A stretch of DNA of 64,000 bases from positions 744,001-808,000 of the forward strand of contig NZ_JAKFZN010000001.1 of the NCBI RefSeq assembly GCF_021654165.1, in the 5' to 3' direction. The stretch comes from Nereida sp. MMG025. GTDB lineage: Bacteria > Pseudomonadota > Alphaproteobacteria > Rhodobacterales > Rhodobacteraceae. Made by a program: the position numbers and the translations under genes. The notes under the pieces were generated by a model. The model had not been told where the DNA came from and did not search any database. It worked only from the letters and a program-made list of their open reading frames with translations. Positions 10,928 to 19,044 of the stretch are shown one piece after another (position 1 is the first letter of the stretch; each line of letters starts with the position of its first letter).

Positions 10928-10950
10928 CAAACCGACCTTGAAAGGCTGCC

Positions 10951-11349
10951 ATGTTTGAACGGATCACCGCACTGTGGACCGCAGATGCCCCGAAACCACT
11001 GGCTGAAATGGATGCCAAACACGCGCTTGGCGCGCTTTTGGTGCGTGTCGCCAAGGCCGACGGGACCTATCGGGCCTCGGAAATTGCCATGATCGACAAA
11101 CTTCTGGCCCTGCGCTTTGACATCAATGTTGTCGAAGCCGCAAAACTGCGCGCCGAATGTGAAGCCTTGGAAAAAGCAATGCCCGAAACCGAAGCTGTAG
11201 AAGAGGTTTTGCGCAGCGTCACCAGCCTGCAAGACCGTCAGGCGTTTCTGGGCGATCTGCGCGAGGTCATCCTAGCCGACGGCTCGGAAGACAGCCGCGA
11301 ACATGAAATCTATGTCGACATGCGGGATCGCCTCGACACATCTGAATGA
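10951..11349 (+). CDS. TerB-like protein, second paralogue
   Basis: 132 residues, 23 bases after the first paralogue. The core ALGALLVRVAKADGTYRASEIAMIDKLLALRFDINVVEAAKLRAECEALEKAMPETE aligns plainly with its neighbour. RBS AAAGG precedes ATG by five bases. Its stop codon overlaps the start of the phzF-family gene in an ATGA arrangement, so the two are translationally coupled. Confidence 0.8.
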   Translation: MFERITALWTADAPKPLAEMDAKHALGALLVRVAKADGTYRASEIAMIDKLLALRFDINVVEAAKLRAECEALEKAMPETEAVEEVLRSVTSLQDRQAFLGDLREVILADGSEDSREHEIYVDMRDRLDTSE

Positions 11350-12197
11350 TGCTGCGCTTTCACACCTATGATGTGTTTACCGACCGCGCCTTTGCCGGCA
11401 ATCCCTTAGCCATCGTCGAAGGGGCAGACGGGTTATCGGACACACAAATGCAAACCATCGCGCGTGAGTTTAATCTGTCCGAAACGATCTTTGTTCAAAC
11501 GCCCGATGATCCAGCGCACACCGCCAAGGTGCGTATTTTCTTTCCCACCGCAGAAATCCCCTTTGCAGGGCACCCCACAATCGGCTGTGCGCTGCACCTT
11601 GCCAAGACACACCAGTTGACACAGGTAACACTGGAAGAGGCGGCTGGCCTTGTCCCGGTCGTCATCCGCGATGGCGCGGCGCAGTTCACCGCCCCCGTTA
11701 TCCCGTGTGCGTATGATGCACAGATTGACCTGTCTTTGCTCGCCAACGCGCTTGATCTGAACGGCGATGATCTTGGTCCGCACACTGCGGGCGTGCACGA
11801 AGGCGGACCGCGGTTTTTATATGTGCCGGTTAAAACAGATATCGCGCTGGCCCGCGCCCGCCCGATCGAGCCGCAGTGGTCCGCACTTATGGCCGCTTGC
11901 GATGTGGACAGTGCCTATCTCTATACGCCCGCCTTTAATGCCCGCATGTTCAGCCCCACGGCTGGCATTCCCGAAGATCCCGCCACAGGCAGCGCCAGCG
12001 CCATCCTCGCCAGCCAGCTGCTTGGTCATTCTGCTTTGCCAGATGGCACCACCCGGCTTTCCCTGACGCAAGGCGTCCAGATGGGCCGCCCCTCCCGGAT
12101 CAGCTTTGAAGCGGATGTGGCGAACGGCGCACTGACGGCCGTCCGCATCGGCGGGACCGCCGTGCCGATCTCCAGTGGGACGATCGCTGTGCCCTAG
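11346..12197 (+). CDS. PhzF-family isomerase/epimerase
   Basis: 283 residues. The start MLRFHTYDVFTDRAFAGNPLAIVEGA, with 'FAGNPLAV'-type motif, the catalytic-Glu region REFNLSETIFV near residue 45, and AEIPFAGHPTIGCAL are all PhzF-family landmarks. The C-terminal EDPATGSASAILASQLL matches the second half of the pseudo-symmetric fold. Family members isomerise or epimerise small cyclic or amino acid substrates, and the substrate here is unknown. It is not evidence for phenazine production, since no other phz gene is present. Confidence 0.85.
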   Translation: MMLRFHTYDVFTDRAFAGNPLAIVEGADGLSDTQMQTIAREFNLSETIFVQTPDDPAHTAKVRIFFPTAEIPFAGHPTIGCALHLAKTHQLTQVTLEEAAGLVPVVIRDGAAQFTAPVIPCAYDAQIDLSLLANALDLNGDDLGPHTAGVHEGGPRFLYVPVKTDIALARARPIEPQWSALMAACDVDSAYLYTPAFNARMFSPTAGIPEDPATGSASAILASQLLGHSALPDGTTRLSLTQGVQMGRPSRISFEADVANGALTAVRIGGTAVPISSGTIAVP

Positions 12198-12264
12198 CGT
12201 TCTGTAGCCAGCTTGACGATACCCCCCTCAGAAACGCGACTTCCCTACGTCTGAACGGTTGTAC

Positions 12265-12714
12265 CTACTCTTCCAACGCCTTGATCATGTCCACGCGCGT
12301 GCCATGCCGCCCGCCTTCAAATGCGGTATCCACAAACGCCTCGACGATTTCAAGCGCCAGACCTTCGCCCAGAACACGTGCGCCAAGGGCCAGCATATTT
12401 GCGTCATTATGGGCGCGGATCATCTTGGCCGAAAACGTATCGCTGCACACACCGCAGCGGATGCCTTTCACCTTGTTGGCCGCCATCATAATACCCTGCC
12501 CCGTGCCGCAAACGATGATACCCAAATCGGCATCGCCATCTGCAATCATTTGTGCAGCTGCGGCCCCATGTTTGGGATAATGCGTGCTTTCGGTGGTGGT
12601 CGGGCCGATATCATGCACCTCATGGCCAAGACCTTTGACATGCGCGGCGATGGCTTGTCGCAGGTCAATGGCAGCGTGGTCGCTCGACAGAACGATACGG
12701 GGTTTGGAGCTCAT
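12265..12714 (-). CDS. rpiB: Ribose-5-phosphate isomerase B
   Basis: 149 residues. SSDHAAIDLR at residues 10-19 and GIIVCGTGQGIMMAANKVKGIRCGVC with the catalytic cysteine are diagnostic of the RpiB/LacAB fold. It ends with the helical LGEGLALEIVEAFVDTAFEGGRH. It converts ribose 5-phosphate to ribulose 5-phosphate and can accept other aldoses such as allose 6-phosphate. ATG 12714-12712 (MSSKPRIVLSSDHA) was preferred over an upstream in-frame start. Since RpiA is also encoded at 162-947, this copy may have a sugar-specific role. Confidence 0.92.
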   Translation of the reverse strand: MSSKPRIVLSSDHAAIDLRQAIAAHVKGLGHEVHDIGPTTTESTHYPKHGAAAAQMIADGDADLGIIVCGTGQGIMMAANKVKGIRCGVCSDTFSAKMIRAHNDANMLALGARVLGEGLALEIVEAFVDTAFEGGRHGTRVDMIKALEE

Positions 12715-12797
12715 GGCGCGGGTCCTTGCAATGGAATGATTTCTGCGCTCCAAAGATCAAACGAAACGCCATTCGTCAAACGGTTCCGTCAGCAAAA

Positions 12798-12840
12798 CGT
12801 CTGACGCATTGCCATACCGTGAGCAGACGCTAGGCCATAC
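12798..12840. repeat. 43-bp dispersed intergenic repeat, copy 1
   Basis: Identical base for base to 46818-46860. It lies in the gap between divergent rpiB and the DUF1330 gene and ends 34 bases before the latter's start codon. Inside it CGTCTG (12798-12803) and CAGACG (12824-12829) form a possible stem around a 20-base loop, followed by CTAGGCCATAC. A further shared TTTTCG occurs six bases downstream in both copies. No convincing ORF or RBS lies in it. Confidence 0.9.
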
Positions 12841-12874
12841 GCCGATTTTCGGCCAAAAACAGGAAGGAAGAACC

Positions 12875-13168
12875 ATGCCCAAAGGCTATTGGATTGCCCA
12901 CAATATCGTGCATGATCTTGATGCATATGAAGCCTACAAGGCTGCAAATGCCGCGCCTTTTGCCAAATATGGCGCCCGTTTTCTGGTGCGCGGCGGTACC
13001 CAAACGATTGAAGAGGGCAGCAGCAATCCACGGACCGTTGTCATCGAATTCCCCAGCCTCCAAGCCGCTCAAGACTGCTATCACAGCCCCGAATACCAAG
13101 CCGCAAAGGCCTTGCGCACACCAATCAGCGAAGGTGATCTGGTGATTGTCGAAGGCTATGACAGCTAG
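12875..13168 (+). CDS. DUF1330 family protein
   Basis: 97 residues beginning MPKGYWIAHNIVHDLDAYEAYKAANAAPFAKYGARFLVRGG. The 'Y......Y.......YGG+fLvRGG' layout and the C-terminal SLQAAQDCYHSPEYQAAK are typical of DUF1330, a dimeric ferredoxin-like alpha/beta-barrel family of small cytoplasmic proteins without a known reaction. RBS AGGAAG precedes ATG. The in-frame ATG at 12809 is rejected because it falls inside the 43-bp repeat and has no ribosome binding site. Confidence 0.88.
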   Translation: MPKGYWIAHNIVHDLDAYEAYKAANAAPFAKYGARFLVRGGTQTIEEGSSNPRTVVIEFPSLQAAQDCYHSPEYQAAKALRTPISEGDLVIVEGYDS

Positions 13169-13205
13169 GGGTTGTCACCGCCAAAACATCGCCTAAATTA
13201 CTGGT

Positions 13206-13643
13206 ATGTTTGCAGATTTCCTCTCCCGCCTCTCGGCGCCCAAGCCCGAACCTTTGTCCCAGACAGATGCGCGCTTGGCCCTTACCGCCCTTTTGGTGCG
13301 CGTTGCGCGCTCGGATGGCGATTATGCTGCGTCCGAACAAGATCGCATCACCGCGATTATCACAAAACGCTACGGCCTCAGTGGGCCTGATGCGCAAGAC
13401 CTCAAGCTGCGCGCTGAAACGCTGGAATCCGAAGCGCCTGATACCGTGCGCTTTACCGATGCCATCAAAAACGCCATTGCCTATGAAGACCGCGTCGCCG
13501 TGATCGAAGCGCTCTGGTCCGTGGCAATGGCCGACGACCAACGCGACGACGAGGAAGTGGCCCTGCTGCGTATGGTCGCAAAGTTCCTTGGCGTATCGGA
13601 CATGGACAGCAACCTTGCGCGGCAACGTGCGACGGACGACTAG
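13206..13643 (+). CDS. TerB-like protein, third paralogue
   Basis: 145 residues. LALTALLVRVARSDGDYAASEQDRITAIITKRYGL is the same helical signature as in the genes at 10490 and 10951, with the helix-2 acidic residues kept. RVAVIEALWSVAMADDQRDDEEVALLRMVAKFLGV repeats the same motif near the C-terminus. It starts 37 bases after the DUF1330 gene. It is separated from the other two paralogues by phzF, rpiB and DUF1330. Confidence 0.8.
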   Translation: MFADFLSRLSAPKPEPLSQTDARLALTALLVRVARSDGDYAASEQDRITAIITKRYGLSGPDAQDLKLRAETLESEAPDTVRFTDAIKNAIAYEDRVAVIEALWSVAMADDQRDDEEVALLRMVAKFLGVSDMDSNLARQRATDD

Positions 13644-13659
13644 CGCACTGTCGCGTCCC

Positions 13660-14370
13660 ATGCTTGCAAGCCTTCCGATGTATGATGTGCCGTCTGCCGC
13701 GCTAGCGGACTACTGGGTCAGAATAGAGCAAAACCTAGGATACGGCCCCCAAGACCTATGCCACCCCACTGATTTGATCGGCCACTGGCAGGATCAAGAT
13801 TTACTACTGTCACAAACCTGCGCCTTACCACTGCGCACAAAACTACGAGACAAGGTGCAGCTGGTCGGCACGCCTGACTATGGCCTTCCGGATTGCCCCG
13901 CTGGCTATTATTTCAGCGTCATTGTCACTCGTGAGGGATCATCTTGGGGCGATAGATGGGCCTTCAACGACGCGTTGTCACAATCAGGATGGGCGGCATT
14001 ATGCGCCTACGCCGCCGAAACCAGCCGTCCTGCGCCTATCCAGAAGTTGGCAACAGGCAGCCACGCCGCATCTTTGGAATATGTTGCCCAAGGAAAAGCT
14101 GATGTCTGCGCCGTCGACGCAATCACCTTCGGTTTATTGAAAACGTCAGGTCGTTTGCCTGCATGCCTGCAAGTCATCGCGCAGACCACACCAACGCCGG
14201 GCCTTCCGTATATCACCGCGCGTGATCAGGACCCAAATGAGATTGCGGCGGCCATACGCGCGGCGATCGAAACGGCCCCCGCCACGCTGCGCGAAAGCCT
14301 TGGCATCCAACAGTTGGTCGATATTCCAATCGCTGCTTATTTCGCGCAACCGATCCCGCCTTCCCCCTAG
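13660..14370 (+). CDS. PhnD-like periplasmic-binding-fold protein without signal peptide
   Basis: 236 residues from ATG 13660 (MLASLPMYDVPSAALADYWVRI). It resembles the PhnD/SsuA-like phosphate/phosphonate-type binding fold: 'ASLPMYD' at the N-terminus, GSHAASLEYVAQGKADVCAVDAITFGLL in the second lobe, and TPTPGLPYITARD near the end. I see no signal peptide, so it may be cytoplasmic or a degenerate sensor/binding protein. It lies upstream of and on the same strand as the amino acid ABC importer but belongs to a different binding-protein family from the dedicated one at 15264. Confidence 0.72.
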   Translation: MLASLPMYDVPSAALADYWVRIEQNLGYGPQDLCHPTDLIGHWQDQDLLLSQTCALPLRTKLRDKVQLVGTPDYGLPDCPAGYYFSVIVTREGSSWGDRWAFNDALSQSGWAALCAYAAETSRPAPIQKLATGSHAASLEYVAQGKADVCAVDAITFGLLKTSGRLPACLQVIAQTTPTPGLPYITARDQDPNEIAAAIRAAIETAPATLRESLGIQQLVDIPIAAYFAQPIPPSP

Positions 14371-14462
14371 GGTTGAAGCGCCTTCTTCACGCCACGCAAA
14401 CCATTGCAATCACCATAGAATCGCCTCTTACTGACGACTTGCGCGCTGAGGGAGCATTGGGT

Positions 14463-15233
14463 TTGACGACAGATCCCGTGATCGAGATGAGGGACTTGCA
14501 CAAGTCTTATGGCGACCTTGAGGTTATCAAGGGCGTCTCTATCCGTGCCTGTCGCGGGGATGTGGTATCGTTGATCGGTTCGTCGGGTTCGGGAAAATCC
14601 ACCCTGCTGCGCTGTGCAAACCTGCTGGAAGATAGCCAGCAAGGTGATGTCCTGTTTGAGGGCGCACCCGTGGTCTGGCGCGGGGCCAATCACAACCGCA
14701 AACCTGCGGATGCAGCACAGGTCCGGGCCATCCGCACGAACCTGTGCATGGTATTTCAGCAGTTCAATCTGTGGTCGCATATGACAATTCTTGAAAACGT
14801 GATGGAAGCACCTGTCACCGTTCTCAAACGCGACGCGTCCGAGGTTGAAACCGCCGCCCGCAAATACCTCGACAAAGTCGGGATCGGCGACAAATGCGAT
14901 GTCTATCCCGCACAGCTTTCGGGGGGCCAGCAGCAACGTGCCGCCATCGCCCGTGCGCTGTGCATGGAGCCCAAAGCATTGCTGTTTGATGAACCCACAT
15001 CAGCCCTTGATCCAGAGTTGGAACAAGAGGTGATCCGCGTGATCAAAGACCTCGCCGCCGAAGGGCGCACCATGCTGATTGTGACCCACGATATGAATCT
15101 TGCCCGCGATGTATCGGACCACGTTGTGTTCCTGCATCACGGATTGATCGAAGAAGAAGGGCCGCCCGACGCTGTGTTCGGCGCGCCAAAATCTGACCGC
15201 CTGCGCCAGTTTCTCAGCGCAGGCCACAGTTAA
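14463..15233 (+). CDS. ABC transporter ATP-binding protein (polar amino acid / amine type)
   Basis: 256 residues from a TTG at 14463, preceded by GAGGGAG at eight bases; the frame is open back to 14373 but the extension lacks family similarity. Walker A is GSSGSGKSTLLRC, the signature LSGGQQQRAAIARAL, Walker B ALLFDEPTSALDP, and the switch histidine lies in IVTHDM. MVFQQFNLWSHMTILENVMEAPV is typical of the HisP/GlnQ/OccP subgroup. It energises uptake through the two permeases at 16055 and 16933. Confidence 0.92.
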   Translation: MTTDPVIEMRDLHKSYGDLEVIKGVSIRACRGDVVSLIGSSGSGKSTLLRCANLLEDSQQGDVLFEGAPVVWRGANHNRKPADAAQVRAIRTNLCMVFQQFNLWSHMTILENVMEAPVTVLKRDASEVETAARKYLDKVGIGDKCDVYPAQLSGGQQQRAAIARALCMEPKALLFDEPTSALDPELEQEVIRVIKDLAAEGRTMLIVTHDMNLARDVSDHVVFLHHGLIEEEGPPDAVFGAPKSDRLRQFLSAGHS

Positions 15234-15263
15234 ACGAATACATGAGCAAGGGAGAATAAACTC

Positions 15264-15989
15264 ATGAAAAAACTGATTATTTCGACGGCTGCATTAGCCT
15301 TGATGGCAGGCATGGCAATGGCCGATGGCCACAGCACTGTGCGTCTTGGCACCGAGGGCGCATACCCCCCCTACAACTTCCTGAACGATGCAGGCGAAGT
15401 GGATGGATTCGAGCGCGAACTTGGTGATGAACTGTGTGCCCGCGCGGAACTTTCATGCGAGTGGGTTACAAACGAATGGGACAGCATCATTCCGAACCTT
15501 GTGTCGGGCAATTACGATGCGATTATCGCAGGCATGTCGATCACGGCCGAACGTGATGAAGTGATCGACTTCACCGATCCATATACGCAACCCGACCCTT
15601 CGGCCTATCTGGCGATGTCAGACAGCGTTGATCTGGACGGTGGCGTGATCGCGGCGCAATCGGGCACCATCCAAGCAGGTCACGTAGCACAAATGGGCGC
15701 AACACTGGTAGAGTTTGCAACACCGGAAGAAACGGTCGCAGCCGTCAAAGCTGGCGAAGCCGATGCGGTGCTGGCCGACAAATCCTTCCTGATGCCAATC
15801 GCCGAAGCAGAAGCCGAATTGATGATCGTTGGGGAAGACGTTCTTTTGGGCGGCGGCATTGGCATGGGCGTACGCGAAAGCGACAACGAATTGCGCGATA
15901 AAATGAGCGCCGCCATTCAATCCATGAAAGACGATGGGTCGCTGAACGCGTTGATCACAAAGTGGCTGCCAGATTCGGCGACGTTCTAA
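15264..15989 (+). CDS. ABC transporter substrate-binding protein, polar amino acid family
   Basis: 241 residues. A classical signal peptide (MKKLIISTAALALMAGMAMA, cleavage near residue 21) is followed by VRLGTEGAYPPYNFLNDAGEVDGFERELGDELC, the standard start of the family-3 solute-binding fold. It binds the imported ligand in the periplasm. It starts 31 bases after the ATPase gene and is followed by a strong hairpin terminator before the permeases, which would give the binding protein a higher transcript level than the membrane subunits. Ligand is not identifiable; the neighbouring enzymes suggest an amine or basic amino acid. Confidence 0.92.
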   Translation: MKKLIISTAALALMAGMAMADGHSTVRLGTEGAYPPYNFLNDAGEVDGFERELGDELCARAELSCEWVTNEWDSIIPNLVSGNYDAIIAGMSITAERDEVIDFTDPYTQPDPSAYLAMSDSVDLDGGVIAAQSGTIQAGHVAQMGATLVEFATPEETVAAVKAGEADAVLADKSFLMPIAEAEAELMIVGEDVLLGGGIGMGVRESDNELRDKMSAAIQSMKDDGSLNALITKWLPDSATF

Positions 15990-15998
15990 ATCAAACTG

Positions 15999-16031
15999 AA
16001 AAGGGCGGTCGGTTCGGGCCGCCCTTTTTTT
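15999..16031 (+). terminator. Terminator/attenuator between binding-protein and permease genes
   Basis: AAAAGGGCGG (15999-16008) and CCGCCCTTTT (16019-16028) form a perfect 10-bp stem followed by T residues. It lies inside the ABC operon, ten bases after the binding-protein stop codon. It probably acts as a partial terminator that sets subunit stoichiometry. Confidence 0.9.
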
Positions 16032-16054
16032 ATCCATTCGCATAGGCAAGCGCC

Positions 16055-16936
16055 ATGTTCACCTTCTGCACAGACCCCGCCTCATTGCCCGATTGGCAAT
16101 GGATGGCCTGCTACCTGACCACGGGCAAACATATGTCGCTCTACTGGTCTGTTGGCACTGTGCTTCTTTTGTTGGCGATCACGGCACCAACGGCGCTGTT
16201 ATTCGGCTTTGGCGGCGCCTCTGCCGCGCGGGCGGGTTTTGCGCCCCTACGATGGTTCGGCAAGACCTATATTGCCATTGTGCGCGGCGTGCCTGACATC
16301 GCGTTTTTCTTGTTTTTCGTTATCGCGTTGGACCAGATGTTTGAATACATCCGTCACCGCATTCTTTGTCCCGACTGGACGGAAGCCGTGCGCCAGGGAA
16401 ACGACTTTGTTGTCTGTGCAGCCGCTAAATTACCATTGGGAAACGCGCCGCAATGGGTGCATGAAGTTTACGGATTTGCGACGGCAGTTCTAACATTTGC
16501 CATCGTATTTGGTGCCTTTGCGGCCAACGTGCTTTATGGCGCGATGCGGGCTGTCCCCTCAGCGCAGCTAGAGACAGCCGCCGCCTATGGCATGAACCAG
16601 CGTCAAACCTTCTGGCGCATTCTTGTTCCGCAGATGTGGGTCTACGCGCTGCCGGGTCTATCGAACCTGTGGATGGTTCTGATAAAAGCCACGCCTTTGC
16701 TGTTCCTGCTTGGTGTGGAAGACATTGTCTATTGGGCGCGCGAGCTTGGAGGATCAAAAACCCCGCGGTTCACCGATTACCCCCACGGGGACTGGCGGAT
16801 GTGGTATTTCCTTGCCTTGCTGGTCTTTTATCTGGCGTTCACCAAACTGTCCGAGGTTGTGCTGGACAGGCTGATGGCGCGCCTGACGCACGGCCAAGCC
16901 ACCGCTGCAGGTGAAGCACAAAGGAAAGCCGCATGA
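16055..16936 (+). CDS. ABC transporter permease, HisQ-type
   Basis: 293 residues with about five membrane spans. The cytoplasmic EAA loop is ETAAAYGMNQRQTFWRILVPQMWVYALPGLSNLWMVLIKATPLLFLLG, as expected of polar amino acid permeases. An unusual insert between spans (residues about 105-145, with Cys-containing HRILCPDWTEAVRQGNDFVVCAAAKLP) lengthens a periplasmic loop compared with HisQ. It overlaps the next permease gene by four bases (ATGA). Confidence 0.9.
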   Translation: MFTFCTDPASLPDWQWMACYLTTGKHMSLYWSVGTVLLLLAITAPTALLFGFGGASAARAGFAPLRWFGKTYIAIVRGVPDIAFFLFFVIALDQMFEYIRHRILCPDWTEAVRQGNDFVVCAAAKLPLGNAPQWVHEVYGFATAVLTFAIVFGAFAANVLYGAMRAVPSAQLETAAAYGMNQRQTFWRILVPQMWVYALPGLSNLWMVLIKATPLLFLLGVEDIVYWARELGGSKTPRFTDYPHGDWRMWYFLALLVFYLAFTKLSEVVLDRLMARLTHGQATAAGEAQRKAA

Positions 16937-17739
16937 GCTGTGCGCAGACGATCATGGACTACGGCCTGCGATCGGTCGGTATTGGCGAGCGTTTGTTGCC
17001 GCGTGCGGACTTTACCCTGTGCCAGCAATTCACACTGATTGGGTCTGGCATGCTCTGGAACATCTATTTCGGTGTGATCGCACTTGCCGCAGGCTTCTTT
17101 TTTGCGACCGCGCTGGCCGTCGGCAAAGCCAGTCCAAATCCGCTTATCCGTAAACCATCTGAATGGTTCATCTTCATTTTCCGCGGATCGCCTTTGTTTA
17201 TCCAGTTCTTCTTTGGGTATTTCTGTTTTCTATCCTTGAAACAGGTCTCGCCCATTTTTGATCCGCTTTCCGCGGCCTGGGCGGGGGCACTTGTGGTTTT
17301 GTTTTTCAACACGTCCGCCTATTCCGCCGAGATCTTTTATGGTGCCCTGCAATCCATACCCAAAGGTGACACAGAAGCCGCCGACGCCTACGGCATGTCA
17401 GGCTGGCCAAGGTTCAAGCGGATCATATGGCCAACGATGCTGCGGCTGGCATGGCCTGCCTACACCAATGAGGCGATCTTTTTGTTTCATTCCACAACCC
17501 TCGTCTTTTTCAGCGGGTTTCCGGCATGGCAGCAACGCGGAGACGCGCTTTATTATGCCAATTATTTTGCCGACAAGACGTTTAACCCCTTCGTACCCTA
17601 CCCCATTTTGGCGATGTATTTCATCTTGCTTACGCTGGTTATCATCGGGATTTTTGGCATCATTAACAAAAAGCTGAACCGCCATTTGCCGCAAACAGCA
17701 CGACCCAAGATGAAGTTGATGCCACAGATCATCCGATGA
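16933..17739 (+). CDS. ABC transporter permease, HisM-type
   Basis: 268 residues, the partner permease. It has a shorter soluble N-terminus (MSCAQTIMDYGLRSVGIGERLLPRADFTLCQQFTLIGSG) before the first span. The EAA loop is DTEAADAYGMSGWPRFKRIIWPTMLRLAWPAYTNEAIFLFHSTTLVFF. It pairs with the upstream permease to form the membrane channel. Start and stop codons overlap those of both neighbours by four bases, so permease, permease and ligase are translationally coupled. Confidence 0.9.
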   Translation: MSCAQTIMDYGLRSVGIGERLLPRADFTLCQQFTLIGSGMLWNIYFGVIALAAGFFFATALAVGKASPNPLIRKPSEWFIFIFRGSPLFIQFFFGYFCFLSLKQVSPIFDPLSAAWAGALVVLFFNTSAYSAEIFYGALQSIPKGDTEAADAYGMSGWPRFKRIIWPTMLRLAWPAYTNEAIFLFHSTTLVFFSGFPAWQQRGDALYYANYFADKTFNPFVPYPILAMYFILLTLVIIGIFGIINKKLNRHLPQTARPKMKLMPQIIR

Positions 17740-18995
17740 CAGCACATCCAAAAACCGTACGTATGGCTTGTGTTGATCTAAACCGTCAGTGGCGCGGCAA
17801 ACGGGTCGCGGCGGCCCATGCAGGTCAGCCAATGGCGCTGCCTTTTTCGGTTTTGAATGTCGATATTTTTGGGGCAGATATCGATGGATCCAAGCTGGTT
17901 TTTGAAACAGGCGATGCCGATGGCATCCTTACCCCTTGGGAGCGCGACCCTGTCCCTATGCCATGGCTGCGCACGCCTTCAACCCTGATCCCGATGTATA
18001 TGGCCGGGTTTGCAGGCGATCCGCGTGTTGCATTGATCAGGGTGTTGGATCGATTTGCAGCAAAGGGTCTTAGGGTCATCGCAGCAACCGAGCTGGAATT
18101 CACATTGCTTGACGCGGACGATCCCAAATCAGGCGCACCAATCACAGCACCGGGGGTTCTGTCTTTGCGCGCGCTGGATCGGTTTGAGGCGTTTTTCGAT
18201 GCGCTTTATGATGCGGCGGAGGCGATGGATATCCCCGCCGATGCTGCGATTTCCGAAGCTGGTGTGGGGCAATTCGAAATAAACCTATACCATCAGGATG
18301 CATTAAAGACCGCAGATGACACGGCTCTTTTTACACTTCTGGTCAAGGAGATGGCGCTGAAGCATGGGTTGAATGCAAGCTTTGCTGCCAAGCCCGACGA
18401 CAGCGATGCAGGCAACGGCATGCATGTCCATTTCAGCGTTATGCAAGGCGCGCAAAACATTTTTGATGATGCAAGCCGCGCGGGATCAGATGTTTTGCAT
18501 CATGCTGTGCAAGGCTGCCTGACGGCGATGAGTGATGCGACATTGGTCTTTGCACCCCATGGCAATTCCTACGCCCGCCTTATCCCCGAAACGCATGCAC
18601 CGTGCGGGGTTGGTTGGGGGTATGACAACCGCACCTGCGCCATACGTATTCCCGGCGGGCCAAGCCATGCGCGGCGTATCGAACATCGGGTCGCGGGGTG
18701 TGATGCGAACCCGTATTTGATGCTGGCCGCCATACTGGGCAGCGCACTAAGTGGAATTGAAGACGGGATTTCCGCGCCCCCTGCGATAACAGGCAATGCA
18801 TACACATTGGATTTACCCCGCCTTGCGCCCGACTGGACAAGCGCGATTGATCGGTTCGAAACCGCGGCCACGATGCAGGCGATCTTTGATCCACTGCTTA
18901 TCGAAAATCTATGCGCCACCAAACGGCAGGAGGTGACCAAGATCAGCGCACTTCCTGAATCAGAGCAATTTGCGCTCTACCGCGAACGGCTCTAG
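17736..18995 (+). CDS. Glutamine-synthetase-like gamma-glutamyl ligase, first copy
   Basis: 419 residues of the glutamine synthetase superfamily. Catalytic-domain landmarks are ATELEFTLL (metal-binding Glu), EAGVGQFEINL, GNGMHVHFSV and the NRTCAIRIPGGPSHARRIEHRVAGCDANPYL segment. The short beta-grasp N-terminal domain is reduced compared with GlnA. Members of this branch (PuuA, GlnA3-like) join glutamate to amines. It overlaps the upstream permease by four bases, tying it to the imported substrate. A second ligase follows at 19728, and the two may form a mixed complex or act on different amines. Confidence 0.88.
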   Translation: MTAHPKTVRMACVDLNRQWRGKRVAAAHAGQPMALPFSVLNVDIFGADIDGSKLVFETGDADGILTPWERDPVPMPWLRTPSTLIPMYMAGFAGDPRVALIRVLDRFAAKGLRVIAATELEFTLLDADDPKSGAPITAPGVLSLRALDRFEAFFDALYDAAEAMDIPADAAISEAGVGQFEINLYHQDALKTADDTALFTLLVKEMALKHGLNASFAAKPDDSDAGNGMHVHFSVMQGAQNIFDDASRAGSDVLHHAVQGCLTAMSDATLVFAPHGNSYARLIPETHAPCGVGWGYDNRTCAIRIPGGPSHARRIEHRVAGCDANPYLMLAAILGSALSGIEDGISAPPAITGNAYTLDLPRLAPDWTSAIDRFETAATMQAIFDPLLIENLCATKRQEVTKISALPESEQFALYRERL

Positions 18996-19044
18996 CGCGG
19001 GTTAAATGCATCGGCTAGGCTTTGGCAAACGACAGAGGTCACAG

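Noticed and set aside
10490-11349. Tellurite-resistance operon
   Set aside because: Only TerB-like proteins are present; no TerC, TerD or TerZ neighbours.
11346-12197. Phenazine biosynthesis
   Set aside because: A lone PhzF-family gene without any other phz gene does not support it.
12798-12840. Short coding sequence in the 43-bp repeat (minus-strand MAMRQT-like reading)
   Set aside because: Both copies can be read as a few codons, but they run into different frames, with no RBS and no conserved stop.
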